NCBI GenBank assembly: GCA_964441755.1
Contig: CAYTVG010000002.1
Span: 248,001-312,000, forward strand
Source: JAUMBM01 sp964441755
GTDB lineage: Bacteria; Bacteroidota; Bacteroidia; Chitinophagales; Saprospiraceae
Direction: 5' to 3'
Length of the DNA: 64,000 bases
The translations under genes and the position numbers were made by a program. The stretch's first letter is position 1. Every line of letters begins with the position of its first letter. Under the pieces are notes generated by a model that saw only the letters and a list, made by a program, of their open reading frames with translations, was not told the origin of the DNA and ran no database searches. Below, piece by piece: positions 48,241-58,300 of the stretch.

Positions 48241-51200
48241 TTACTTGACTACACTGATTCTGCTACTCCATTGACGGATGCCCTGGCGCATTTGCAGTAT
48301 GTATACACCTCCCGGCAGCTCGTCAACGCTGATGACGAACTGCTCAGTGCCCTTTGCAACGATGGCAGTCGGTGTCAACTGACGGCCAACCATATCGTAC
48401 AATTGCAGGCTCAGGGGCTCCTCTACAGGACGACTAAATACCAGCCTGAGGTCCGAAGATGCCGGATTGGGGTACACCAGCAATCCGTGTGCAAAATCTG
48501 GCGTACTAATGCCGGAGATGCTTTCAACGGTTACAGTGATGGTAGTGGTACAGCCGTTGGCATCAACAAATCGAAGCAAGTAAGTGCCGGCTGCCAGGTT
48601 GGCCGGATCTTCTACTGTAGAGACAACATTGTCATTGTTGATCCAACTGTACTGGTAGGGGGCAATACCGCCCGTCACTGTAATATCGATAGCTCCGGAA
48701 CCTGCACCGTTAACATCAGGCTGCACCTCAACAACGGTCACAGCAATAGGTGCCGGTTGTTCGATTGCGACATTTACCTCAGACATGCAACCACGCACAT
48801 CGGTGATGGTTACTGAATAGGAGCCGGCAGAAAGGCCTGTTTGCTCAGGGCCGGTAGGTGCATTGCTGCCAGACCATGCGTAGGTATAAGGAGCAATACC
48901 ACCGCTTACAGAAAGTGCTATGGATCCGTCGTTGGCACCTGCACAGCTTACATCACTGGAGGTTACGCTTATTTCCGTTGGCTGTGGTACAGTGACGGTA
49001 ATATTACAGGTACTTGTATTACCGCCCGCATCTGTAAACGCAAAAGAGTTGACCGTAATACCTGCAGGGAATACGCTGCCACTAGGCAGGCCGGCTGTCT
49101 GAACCAGTTCACCTGCTATCGCACAATTATCAACAGCTGTTGGTAGTTCATACTCGGCAACGCCCGTACAGTTGAGCACGCTGATCGATGGTGGGCAAGT
49201 TACAACCGGAGCAATTTCATCTGTAACATTGACTGGTACAGTCGTGACAGACTGGTTGCCGGAAGCGTCGACGGCTGTTATAGTCAGTGTGCTGCTGCCC
49301 AGCTGACTGCAATCAAACGTGGTTTGATTGACAGTCCACTGTACATTGTCACAGTTATCTGATACACGAGCAGCAATGGCTGCCTGATCAACAGTTGCCT
49401 GACCGTTGGCATCCAGTTGTAGCTGAAGGGGCGAAGCGTCCACTACAGGTGCCAGATCGTCAACAATAGTAACCGTAGCCGTTGTGCTGCTGGTATTACC
49501 TGCTCCGTCGATAACAGTCAGTACAACTGTTTGCTGTCCAACATCTTCACAGTTGAAGAATTTGCGATCCAAATCCATAAGGACAATGGAACAATTATCA
49601 TTACTCCCTGCATCAACAGCTGTTGCATTGATAACTACAGCACCGTCAATCCCAAGTGATACCGTGATGTCTTGTGCAAGTGCAACAGGCGCCTGATCGT
49701 CGGCGGCAGTGATGACGAGCGTACCTTCTGTTTCACAACCGTTGGCATCTGTGACCATGTAAGTGTAGCTGCCAGCAGCAAGACCATCTACCTGCTCGCC
49801 GCTAAGTCCGTTAGACCAGCTGACAGCGTATGGTTCTACACCTCCTGACAGTGACAGTTGAGCATTTCCTGTAGCCTCGTCGGCACAGAAAACATTGGTT
49901 TGTTCTGCGATTACAGAGACAAGCTGCTCCGGCTGGGACAGGGTCATGCTGAGTACTGCGGGACAATTTTTACCGTCGGTGGCTGTAACCTGATAGTCAC
50001 CTGCAGGCAGATCTGAAAGTGAGTTGCCAGTCGCACCATTGCTCCAGTTATATGTGTAGGGGCCAACACCAGCCAACGGAATCAGGTTAATTTCTCCGCT
50101 CGCTTGGCCGAAGCAGCTAATATCGGCAGTTTCGCCGGTGAGGCTGAATAAGCAAACGAAAGGATCGACGGTCAATGCACTGGCTACTGTACATCCGTTG
50201 TTGTCGGTGATTGTAAGTGCATATTCACCAGGGCTGAGGTTTTGAATTTGTTGCGTTGTATCGCCTGTACTCCAGAGATAGGTATAAGGAGCAGTACCAC
50301 CTGCAGGATTAGCCGTGACAGACCCGTCATTTGCCTGATAAGATGATTCTGCGCTTGCAGCGGTATTGGCCAACAAAAGAGCAGGTTGCTCTACAGTAAG
50401 CAGGAGTGTTAGTGGGCAGTTGTTACCATCGGTTACGACTGCCTCATAGACACCTGCCACGAGCTCAGTCCGCAGTTCACCGGTTTGGTCATCAGCCCAG
50501 GCAACGCTGAAGGGTTCCGTTCCTCCCGTGAAATTGATTTGGATACTACCGTCAGCGCTACCAAAACAGCTTACATCAGTGATGTTGGCAGAAGCAGCTA
50601 CAGTACAACTAAAACTGTTAACAGTAGCCGTACTGGTTTGTGTACATCCATTGGCATCGGTCAGCGTGAGGGTGTAATTACCCGGTGCCAGACCTTCGAT
50701 AGAAGGTGTATCTGCACCGGTGCTCCAGGCAAAAGTATAGGGAGCCGTTCCGCCGCCTGTAGTAGCATTAATACTGCCGTCGTTGGCATCAAACGAAGAT
50801 TGACCCGTAGCGGTTAAACTAAGCTGGAGGTTATCAGGCTGGGTAATCACTGCACTGGATACACTTACACACTCGCCGTTGTCGCTCACCGTCAGAGAAT
50901 AAGTGCCGGCAGGTAAGTTGGATATACTTTCCGTCGTAGCACCTGTACTCCAAAGGTACTCATAAGGTGCCTGTCCGTTAGAAACAGATGCGGATACGGC
51001 ACCGTCAGCAGTTCCAAAGCAACTGATACTTTCAATACCAAAGACAACCGCCAGCGCTACTGGTTGAGTAACTACGAGCGTATCTGTCAGTGCGCAGCCG
51101 TTGCTGAGAGAAGAAGCTGTCAGCACGTAAGTTCCCGGACCCTGAACAAGCGGATTTGCCGTATTGCCGCCGGATAAAATATTGCCGTTTTCTACAATTG

Positions 51201-53235
51201 TCCACTGCAGGCTTGTTTGCTCGGGATTACCAACAGTAGCGGCCAATTGAATCTGATCATTATTGCAGGGGAGTGTTACATCAGCACCTGCCGCAGCTTC
51301 GGGGAGTGTTGTGTCGCTACCAACCGTGACAACCAGACTGTTGCTGCAACCATTCACGCCAGTGGCCACGGCTGTGTAGTCACCAGCGGAGGTTACAAGA
51401 GTGCTTGTCAGCACATTTCCTTCAGCATCACTCCAACTGATTAGGGCACCTTCTGAAGACGTAGATGCCAGAAGTTCAACCATTGTATCTTCACAGGTCA
51501 GCGTGCCGGCAGAGGCTTCCAGATTAGGGATGCTTACATCCTCGGATACTTCCAGACTACCGGAATTGGTGCAGCCATTAGCACCTGTGACAATCACATT
51601 GTAAGTGCCGGGCGTACTCACAGCGGGCTGAGCAAGTGTCGACGAAAAGTCTTCGGGTCCTGTCCACAGGTACTGAGCCAGCGTATCGGTCACGCCTGCA
51701 TTTAGGGAAGGTGCGGTCACTGCACAGCTAATGCTGACTGCTACCGGATTGAGCACCGGAGGCAAGGTGTCTAAGGCTACCGTATAAGTTGCCTGTCCCA
51801 CGCATCCATTGGCGTTGTTGGTTACCTCAAGCAGGTAACTTCCCGTACTAGTAACGGCAATAGCATCTGTATCAGTATTTCCGATAATCGTACCGTCGGT
51901 AGTAGACCATGTATAAGTCATATCAGCCGCTGTTGCAACTATGAATACAGTATCCTGAACGCAGTTGAGCGCACCTGATATTTGTGCTGCAGCACTTGGA
52001 ACAGTAGTATTTCCCAGAACAACTGCTTCAGCTGTTTCAGAGCAGCCAGAGTTATTATCGGTAACTGTAAGAATATAAGTACCTGCTGCGCCTATAGTCG
52101 GGGCAAGCGTTGTTCCTCCGGAAAGGATTTGTCCGTTTTGTGTAGACCACAAGTAAGAGATATTACTCCCCTCAGAAGAACCGAAGCCACTGAGTTGCAG
52201 GCTTGGATTTGTGCAGGTGATCTGGGAGGAAACCAATGCAACAGCTGTCGGAATATCAGGAGGAGAAACGACAATGTTTCCCAGAGAGGTCGTACATCCC
52301 AGATCGTCAGTGACAGTAACACTGTAAGTGCCATCCTGTGCAGGATCGAGTGTCTCTCCTGTACTTCCTGTACTCCACAAGTACTGATAATCAGGCCATC
52401 CACCGCTTGCGGCCACCGTTATGGCGCCCGGAGAACCGTCACATGCCTCATTCTCTATGTCAGGTGTACCGATGGCCAGTGCAGCAGTTGGTTGAGGTAC
52501 ATTGATAAAAGGAGAAACAGCTGTTTGACCGAGGCCGTCCGTGATGGTACAGCGATAGTTGCCCGCTGTTAGCCCACTGATAGTAGGCGAGTTAGAACCG
52601 TTGCTCCACGAATAAGTCACAGGAACTACGCCCCCGCTAAGTTCAATAGCAATGGCGCCATCATTGCCTCCAAAGCAAGTAACCGGTGTGACATCCCATT
52701 CGCTGAAACCAGGTGTGGCTGAGGGACACTCTCCCACAAAAGAATACAGGCCTTCTGTATTGAGCTGGCCAACCTCATAGATCGCTCTATTGGGACAAAC
52801 AGCGTAGATTGTGGGAAAATAGCCAATGTTATAGGAACTGTTCAGGGATGCGCTGTTGATGATGGGGTAGGCAGTACCTGCCACCCAGTTGCCCTGGGTG
52901 TTGGAACCCGTCCCAAATAGATCAGCAAGAGTAGTATTATTGTCTGCTTCTATGGCAATGACCATTACTTCGTTGCTACCATCAGGGCCATATTGTTCGT
53001 AAAGACCCTCCAGCGCTCCGGAATTATGGTAATTCCAGCAAGGACCACACCAAGTGGCAAAAAAGTCGAGGAAGACAGTCTTGCCCTGATTGAGGTAAGT
53101 ATATAAGTTATGGGATTGTCCATTGATGTCTGTCAATGTCCAGTTGGGGGCTAGTGCCCCGTCGGGCAGCTGTGCTCGCAGAGCAGTAGCCGAACCCAAC
53201 ATGCATACAAGCAATGCTAAGTAAAAATGCCTCAT
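48241..53235 (-). CDS. Giant secreted protein: thioredoxin-like domain, SprB/HYR repeats, T9SS type A sorting tail
   Basis: 1,664 residues, exported by Sec and then T9SS. A signal peptide (residues 1-22, ending ALRAQ) leads to a thioredoxin/TlpA-like domain (about 25-180) with an intact Cys63-Gly-Pro-Cys66 in FFATWCGPCW. A long array of SprB-type and related Ig-like repeats of about 40-80 residues follows (recurring GGTAPYTFAWSTG...GLAPGNYTLTLTDANGC; about 195-1300). HYR-like domains come next (QAPVALAQDITVSL, NDNC, APVVTCPPSI; about 1200-1440), then further SprB repeats. The final 75 residues form the sorting domain (LLVYPNPASSDLRLVF, LYDMVGRQL, LPGGVYILQM). SprB repeats are adhesin-like. 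Start at 53235 gives a clean signal peptide; a longer reading to 53349 does not. Confidence 0.92.
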   Translation of the reverse strand: MRHFYLALLVCMLGSATALRAQLPDGALAPNWTLTDINGQSHNLYTYLNQGKTVFLDFFATWCGPCWNYHNSGALEGLYEQYGPDGSNEVMVIAIEADNNTTLADLFGTGSNTQGNWVAGTAYPIINSASLNSSYNIGYFPTIYAVCPNRAIYEVGQLNTEGLYSFVGECPSATPGFSEWDVTPVTCFGGNDGAIAIELSGGVVPVTYSWSNGSNSPTISGLTAGNYRCTITDGLGQTAVSPFINVPQPTAALAIGTPDIENEACDGSPGAITVAASGGWPDYQYLWSTGSTGETLDPAQDGTYSVTVTDDLGCTTSLGNIVVSPPDIPTAVALVSSQITCTNPSLQLSGFGSSEGSNISYLWSTQNGQILSGGTTLAPTIGAAGTYILTVTDNNSGCSETAEAVVLGNTTVPSAAAQISGALNCVQDTVFIVATAADMTYTWSTTDGTIIGNTDTDAIAVTSTGSYLLEVTNNANGCVGQATYTVALDTLPPVLNPVAVSISCAVTAPSLNAGVTDTLAQYLWTGPEDFSSTLAQPAVSTPGTYNVIVTGANGCTNSGSLEVSEDVSIPNLEASAGTLTCEDTMVELLASTSSEGALISWSDAEGNVLTSTLVTSAGDYTAVATGVNGCSNSLVVTVGSDTTLPEAAAGADVTLPCNNDQIQLAATVGNPEQTSLQWTIVENGNILSGGNTANPLVQGPGTYVLTASSLSNGCALTDTLVVTQPVALAVVFGIESISCFGTADGAVSASVSNGQAPYEYLWSTGATTESISNLPAGTYSLTVSDNGECVSVSSAVITQPDNLQLSLTATGQSSFDANDGSINATTGGGTAPYTFAWSTGADTPSIEGLAPGNYTLTLTDANGCTQTSTATVNSFSCTVAASANITDVSCFGSADGSIQINFTGGTEPFSVAWADDQTGELRTELVAGVYEAVVTDGNNCPLTLLLTVEQPALLLANTAASAESSYQANDGSVTANPAGGTAPYTYLWSTGDTTQQIQNLSPGEYALTITDNNGCTVASALTVDPFVCLFSLTGETADISCFGQASGEINLIPLAGVGPYTYNWSNGATGNSLSDLPAGDYQVTATDGKNCPAVLSMTLSQPEQLVSVIAEQTNVFCADEATGNAQLSLSGGVEPYAVSWSNGLSGEQVDGLAAGSYTYMVTDANGCETEGTLVITAADDQAPVALAQDITVSLGIDGAVVINATAVDAGSNDNCSIVLMDLDRKFFNCEDVGQQTVVLTVIDGAGNTSSTTATVTIVDDLAPVVDASPLQLQLDANGQATVDQAAIAARVSDNCDNVQWTVNQTTFDCSQLGSSTLTITAVDASGNQSVTTVPVNVTDEIAPVVTCPPSISVLNCTGVAEYELPTAVDNCAIAGELVQTAGLPSGSVFPAGITVNSFAFTDAGGNTSTCNITVTVPQPTEISVTSSDVSCAGANDGSIALSVSGGIAPYTYAWSGSNAPTGPEQTGLSAGSYSVTITDVRGCMSEVNVAIEQPAPIAVTVVEVQPDVNGAGSGAIDITVTGGIAPYQYSWINNDNVVSTVEDPANLAAGTYLLRFVDANGCTTTITVTVESISGISTPDFAHGLLVYPNPASSDLRLVFSRPVEEPLSLQLYDMVGRQLTPTAIVAKGTEQFVISVDELPGGVYILQMRQGIRQWSSRISVVK

Positions 53236-53787
53236 CTTCAAGTTGTTTTGAAACTTATGATTGTGTTTGTTTAAAGCAGTCATGCAGCCTTGTATTCGGC
53301 AGCCTAAGTAATTCCAGCAACAGCGGTTTCTGGTTGCATGTAAAATCACGTTTCAAACAACCTGATCTTACGTCAAGTATACGCAAGGTTATTAAACAAG
53401 AGAAGCGTTGGAATATGATGTGTTAACTCAGGTTGTGAAAGGATTTATGACCTGAGAGGAATTAGTATAAAATTTTTGCTAAGATAATTTAGAGTCGCGA
53501 AAGTATGTAAAATCAAGGCCAATTTTTTTTTAGCAATTGTCGTTTGTTGGCATTAGTATTTGGTTTAATGATGCTTAGCAAAGAGTAAAATAAGGCTATT
53601 GGCATGTCAGGCATATAAAGATGAAATCAGATCAGAAGGTATCCCGGTGTTTTTTCATCGGAACCAAATGAAATTTTTTGCGGCTTTTTACTTTTTTCAT
53701 TGACAATACCCTCTATTGTTCCTTCCAAATCTAAATACGTCAAAAACAACTTGCCTTCACCTCTGCCACGGATTCCTGAAAATGAGT
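53236..53787. other. 552-bp AT-rich intergenic region
   Basis: Between the start of the giant T9SS gene and the end of miaA, both minus strand. I see no convincing gene. A 77-codon reading frame at 53627-53860 overlaps the miaA 3' end and has no start context. It contains a small inverted repeat (ACAATA 53703-53708 with TATTGT 53714-53719) and a minus-strand TACTTTCG that is one base from the -7 consensus. The promoter of the T9SS gene must lie here. Confidence 0.55.
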
Positions 53788-54717
53788 TTAGGGCTGAAAA
53801 TGCAGGTCCAGTACCCTGAGCACTTGTTCTTCTGCGGAAGAGGGGGTTAGGGGATGCCAATGACGCATACGGCGAATCCAGGTGATTTGCCTTTTGGCAT
53901 ATTGTCGAGTGTGGACAGCAATTTGTTGTAAGGCTGTCTGCAGGTCATATTTTCCTTCCAGAAAATCAAATATCTCCTGATAACCTACTGTTTGCAGCGG
54001 CATCAGCTGTCGATATTCGTAGAGCCGACGAACCTCCTGTTCGAGGCCGGCTGCTGCCATGTCCTGAACGCGCTGATTGATGCGCTGATGAAGTTGCTCT
54101 TTAGGATGATCGATAAAAAAGCAATGCGTATTGAAAGGTCGCGATTTTTTTTGGCCGGTTCGGAAGGAAGAATAGGGAGAACCCGATGCTATGGTCACAG
54201 ACAGCGCCCTCGAGAGGCGGGCGGGATTATTTCTGTCTACAAGAGCATAGTAAGCAGGATCGGCAGCTTCTACTGCCTGTTGCAGGGCAGATAAACCGCC
54301 CTGGGTATACAAATCAGCTACCTGCTGCCGTACCGAGGGTGGTACTTCGGGGAGTTGATCAAACCCCTCAAGAAGGGCTTGCAGGTAAAGTCCTGATCCA
54401 CCGACCACAACCACCAGCCGATGATCCTGAAACAGCTTATCAAGTAGTTGTAGCGCCTCTTCAGCATACTGGCCGGCAGACAGGGGCTCGTGGATACTAC
54501 GGTCAGCAATAAAGTAATGACTGACAGCGGCCAGTTCCTCTGCAGAGGGTCGGGCTACACCAATATTCATCTCCTTGTAAAATTGCCGGCTGTCGGCGGA
54601 TAGTATAACCGTTTGAAAATGTTGTGCTAATGAGATAGCCAAACTGGTTTTACCGCTGGCTGTAGGACCTCCGATGACTAGGAGGGTAGGAAGGGATCGA
54701 TCTGCAGAGAGCTCCAT
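53788..54717 (-). CDS. miaA: tRNA dimethylallyltransferase
   Basis: Transfers a dimethylallyl group to A37 of tRNAs reading UNN codons; 309 residues. P-loop VIGGPTASGKTSLA (about residues 14-27), ADSRQFYKEMNIGVARPS, the substrate region VVVGGSGLYLQALLEGF, then RRLYEYRQLMPLQTVGYQEIFDFL and TRQYAKRQITWIRRM near the end. It overlaps the preceding pseudouridine synthase gene by 40 bases, consistent with translational coupling. Confidence 0.95.
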   Translation of the reverse strand: MELSADRSLPTLLVIGGPTASGKTSLAISLAQHFQTVILSADSRQFYKEMNIGVARPSAEELAAVSHYFIADRSIHEPLSAGQYAEEALQLLDKLFQDHRLVVVVGGSGLYLQALLEGFDQLPEVPPSVRQQVADLYTQGGLSALQQAVEAADPAYYALVDRNNPARLSRALSVTIASGSPYSSFRTGQKKSRPFNTHCFFIDHPKEQLHQRINQRVQDMAAAGLEQEVRRLYEYRQLMPLQTVGYQEIFDFLEGKYDLQTALQQIAVHTRQYAKRQITWIRRMRHWHPLTPSSAEEQVLRVLDLHFQP

Positions 54718-55364
54718 GCGGGGGTAGATTGGTAAGAGAAAGGCAGCTGGTTGGTGTCTCCGTCGAAGACTAACCGGCTTGCGTGAAGTGCTATGGCGTC
54801 GGGCAGGAAAGACTGCTGACTTCCGTAGAGATGATCCCCGACAATGGGCGCAGCTGCCGCGGCCAGTTGCGCCCGGATCTGGTGATATTTTCCTCCTTCC
54901 GGATTTATCTTCAAGAGAAAGCCCTCTTTTTGCTGTCCGATGAGTTCATAGCGCAGTCTGACCTGACTGGCCCCCGAGCGCCGTGCTTCGGCCGCATTTT
55001 TCACAATAACGGCGCGCTTCAGAAGCTGATCTTTGCGCAGCCAGTGTTCCAGCCATCCTTGTCCTTCGGGGACGGCCGACGTAAGTGCTATATACTGTTT
55101 TTGCACGCCCTTTTCCCGGAAGACTGCATTGAAGTCAATCAGACTGCGCTTGCTGGTTGCCAGCAGTAACAGGCCACTCACAGGCCTGTCCAGTCGGTGG
55201 ATGATACCTACAAAAGGTCGTTTACGGGTCGCTGAGAGGTATTGCCAGGCCCAGTCTTCCACAGAGGGAAAGCCTGGCCAGCGTTCGACATTCATACCTG
55301 CCGGCTTTTCGATGACCAGAAGCCCTTCTGACTGGGCAATAATCGAAGGTTGGCTAACTATCAT
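54678..55364 (-). CDS. RluA-family RNA pseudouridine synthase
   Basis: 228 residues. Core motifs LLVIEKPAGMNV, the catalytic Asp59 in GIIHRLDRPVSGLLLLA, ALTSAVPEGQGWLEHWL and GGKYHQIRAQLAAAAAPIVGDHLYG. It lacks an N-terminal S4 domain, so it belongs with the short RluA/TruC-like group; the target uridine is unknown. It is sandwiched between dnaE (4-base ATGA overlap) and miaA (40-base overlap), linking replication and tRNA/rRNA modification genes in one transcript. Confidence 0.9.
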   Translation of the reverse strand: MIVSQPSIIAQSEGLLVIEKPAGMNVERWPGFPSVEDWAWQYLSATRKRPFVGIIHRLDRPVSGLLLLATSKRSLIDFNAVFREKGVQKQYIALTSAVPEGQGWLEHWLRKDQLLKRAVIVKNAAEARRSGASQVRLRYELIGQQKEGFLLKINPEGGKYHQIRAQLAAAAAPIVGDHLYGSQQSFLPDAIALHASRLVFDGDTNQLPFSYQSTPAWSSLQIDPFLPS

Positions 55365-58300
55365 GATTGGTGGAGGCTGAAGTCAAATCCCAATTTTTTG
55401 ATGGCCGATATAAACTCGTGGTTGGCCATTACCTTGCGCTCGCGCGAAGCAGTTTGCAGTCGCAACTGCCTATGTCTATCTGTGAACTCAATACGCAGGC
55501 GATGAGGGCCGACACTCCGTTTGCACAAATCATCGAACTGATCTATGAGTGGTGCTGAAAGTTTTTCCAGCTGTAGTCGCAGCGTTACTGACTGAACCAT
55601 CGTTTCGGCTATGCCTTCTAAGAGGCGAAGTTCCTTGATTTTAAACTCAGATTCGCTGTCTTCACGCCAGCCTTTTTGAAATTGCCCTTTGATAAACAAG
55701 GCTTTGCCGGGTTCCAACAGATGTTTGAAACGTTGGTAATCCTCTCCGAAAAGCCGGCATTCCAGCTGTCCGTCGTAATCACTGAGCTGCAGAATTCCCC
55801 AGCCATTGCCATTTTTGCTGACCATGTGCCGGATATTACTCACCATACCCGCAACCTGAATGGAGGGTCGCTGTTTGTATTCGTCCAACAACTTTAAAGG
55901 GCAAGTTGTAAAGGCATCCAGCTCGCTGCGATAATCGTCCAATGGGTGACCACTGATAAATATGCCTGTTACTTCTTTCTCCCGCTCCAGCTTTTCAATG
56001 AGCGACCAAGGTCGGCATTCTGGCGGAGCAGGCTCCGGTATATCGATTTCACTTTGAATATCTCCAAAGAGAGACTGAGCTGACTGTTGTTTTTGTGCAT
56101 GGTGGCCCGAGGCGAAGCGCACAATATGCTCGAGATAGCTGTCGTACTTGTCAGAGGGAGCAAAATATTGGGCACGGTGCATCCTGGAGAAGCCATCGAA
56201 AGCACCACCATTGGCCAGACTTTCCAGAACCTTTTTGTTGACAGCTCCCGTTCCCAGACGACAAAGCATATCGAATACACTGGTAAAAGGACCTTTGCGC
56301 CGCTCTTCAAGTATAGACTCTACAGGTCCTTCTCCCACTCCTTTGAGTGCTGACAGCCCGAAGCGAATCTGTCCATTTTTGTTCACAGAGAAATCAGAAG
56401 CCGATTCGTTGATGTCAGGCCCGAGTACATCCAGCCCCATGCGCTTGCATTCCTGCAGAAAGAAGGTGACATCGGAGATATTGCTCTTGTTGTGTGTGAG
56501 CACCGATGCCATATATTCGGCAGGGTAGTGTGCTTTCAGGTAGGCCGTCTGGAAAGCAACGAAAGCATAGCAGGTTGAATGTGATTTATTGAATGCATAC
56601 GAAGCAAAAGCCTCCCAGTCCTTCCAGATTTTTTCAAGGGTTCCCTTATCATGCCCCCTTTTTTCGCCCCCCTCCAAAAATTTGGGATACATGGCATCCA
56701 GCTCCGCTTTCTGCTTTTTTCCCATAGCCTTCCGCAATTTATCGGCCTGACCTTTGGTAAAACCTGCCAGCTTTTGTGACAGCAGCATTACCTGCTCCTG
56801 GTACACAGTGACACCGTAGGTATCTCGCAGGTACTCTTCCATATCCGGAAGATCATAGACAACGGGTTTGCGTCCGTGCTTGCGATCAATGAACTCAGGA
56901 ATGTACTCGAGAGGCCCTGGTCTGTAGAGTGCATTCATAGCGATCAGGTCTTCGAAAGTAGTGGGAGCCAGTTCCTTGAGGTATTTCTGCATTCCGTTAC
57001 TTTCATATTGAAAGATCCCGACAGTTTCCCCACGCTGAAAGAGTGCATAGGTTAGTTCATCTTCAAGCGGGATTTCATCTACATCCAGGGTTATTTGGTG
57101 ATTTTCAGCGATCATGCGCACAGCATCTTTGATGATACTCAGTGTGCGCAGGCCAAGGAAGTCCATTTTGAGCAATCCCGCAGCTTCAGCGACGCTGTTG
57201 TCAAACTGAGATACCAGCATGCCATTGTCCTTATCGGCCGTGACAGGCACGTAGCGGGTGATTTCGTCGGGGGTGATAACCACTCCGCAGGCATGGATGC
57301 CGGTGTTCCGTACAGAGCCTTCCAGTTTTTTGGCTGTGCTAATCATACGGCCAATTGCATCCTGACCCGAAGCCATCTCCCGGAACCTGTAAGCCTTCTC
57401 GACGTCCTCGCTGTTCATTTCGGCTTTGAGCTTGGGATCGAGCTCAGCCTTGGCCAGTACCTTGGCCAAAGAGGCCTTAAGGTGAGTCGGAAAAATTTTG
57501 GCAACCCTGTCAACTTCCGGGAGCGGAATATTCATCACCCTGCCTACATCACGCAGGCTTGACTTTGCGGCCATGGTGCCATAGGTAACAATTTGTGCTA
57601 CCTGATTGCGACCATACTTATCAATAACATAATCAATTACCTTTTGCCTTCCTTCGTCATCAAAATCAATGTCGATATCGGGCATACTCACCCGCTCCGG
57701 ATTAAGAAATCGTTCGAAGAGGAGGTCGTATTTGATTGGATCCACATTGGTAATCCCGGTACAGTAAGCAACTGCGGATCCGGCAGCCGACCCTCTTCCG
57801 GGACCTACGCTGACGCCCATTTGCCGGGCTGTATTGGTAAAGTCCTGTACGATGAGGAAGTAACCCGGGTAGCCGGATTTGGCAATTACTTCCAGCTCAA
57901 AATCAAGGCGTTCTTTAATTTGGGGCGTTATGCTTCCGTATCGACGTTGTGCTCCCTGATAGGTGAGGTGACGCAGGTAGGCATCCTGGCTGTCAAATCC
58001 TGCAGGCAAGGGGAAGGCAGGCAGCAGCACATCCCGTATCATTTGCAAGGGCTCTACTTTGTCAAAAATTTCGAGCGTATTATCGAGCGCCTGTGGAAGG
58101 TCGTGGAAGAGAAGCCCCATCTCCTCCTGCGTTTTGAAATAAAAATCTGAACTGGGGAAGCGAAACCGGTCCTGATCATCCAATAAACTGCCTGTATTGA
58201 TGCAAAGCAGGATATCGTGCGGGGAAGAGTCCTCCTGATCAACGTAATGGCTGTCATTGGTCGCAATGACCTTACGGTCGTACTTGGCAGCCAGTGCCAG

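Noticed and set aside
51982..52572. 196-codon plus-strand frame opposite the giant T9SS gene
   Set aside because: Antisense frame produced by the repetitive Gly/Ser/Thr-rich coding of SprB repeats; very Cys- and Arg-rich without domain character. Other antisense frames at 48271-48816 and 50485-50817 are the same.
53627..53860. 77-codon minus-strand frame beside miaA
   Set aside because: It overlaps the miaA 3' end in another frame, has no recognisable similarity and no start context.
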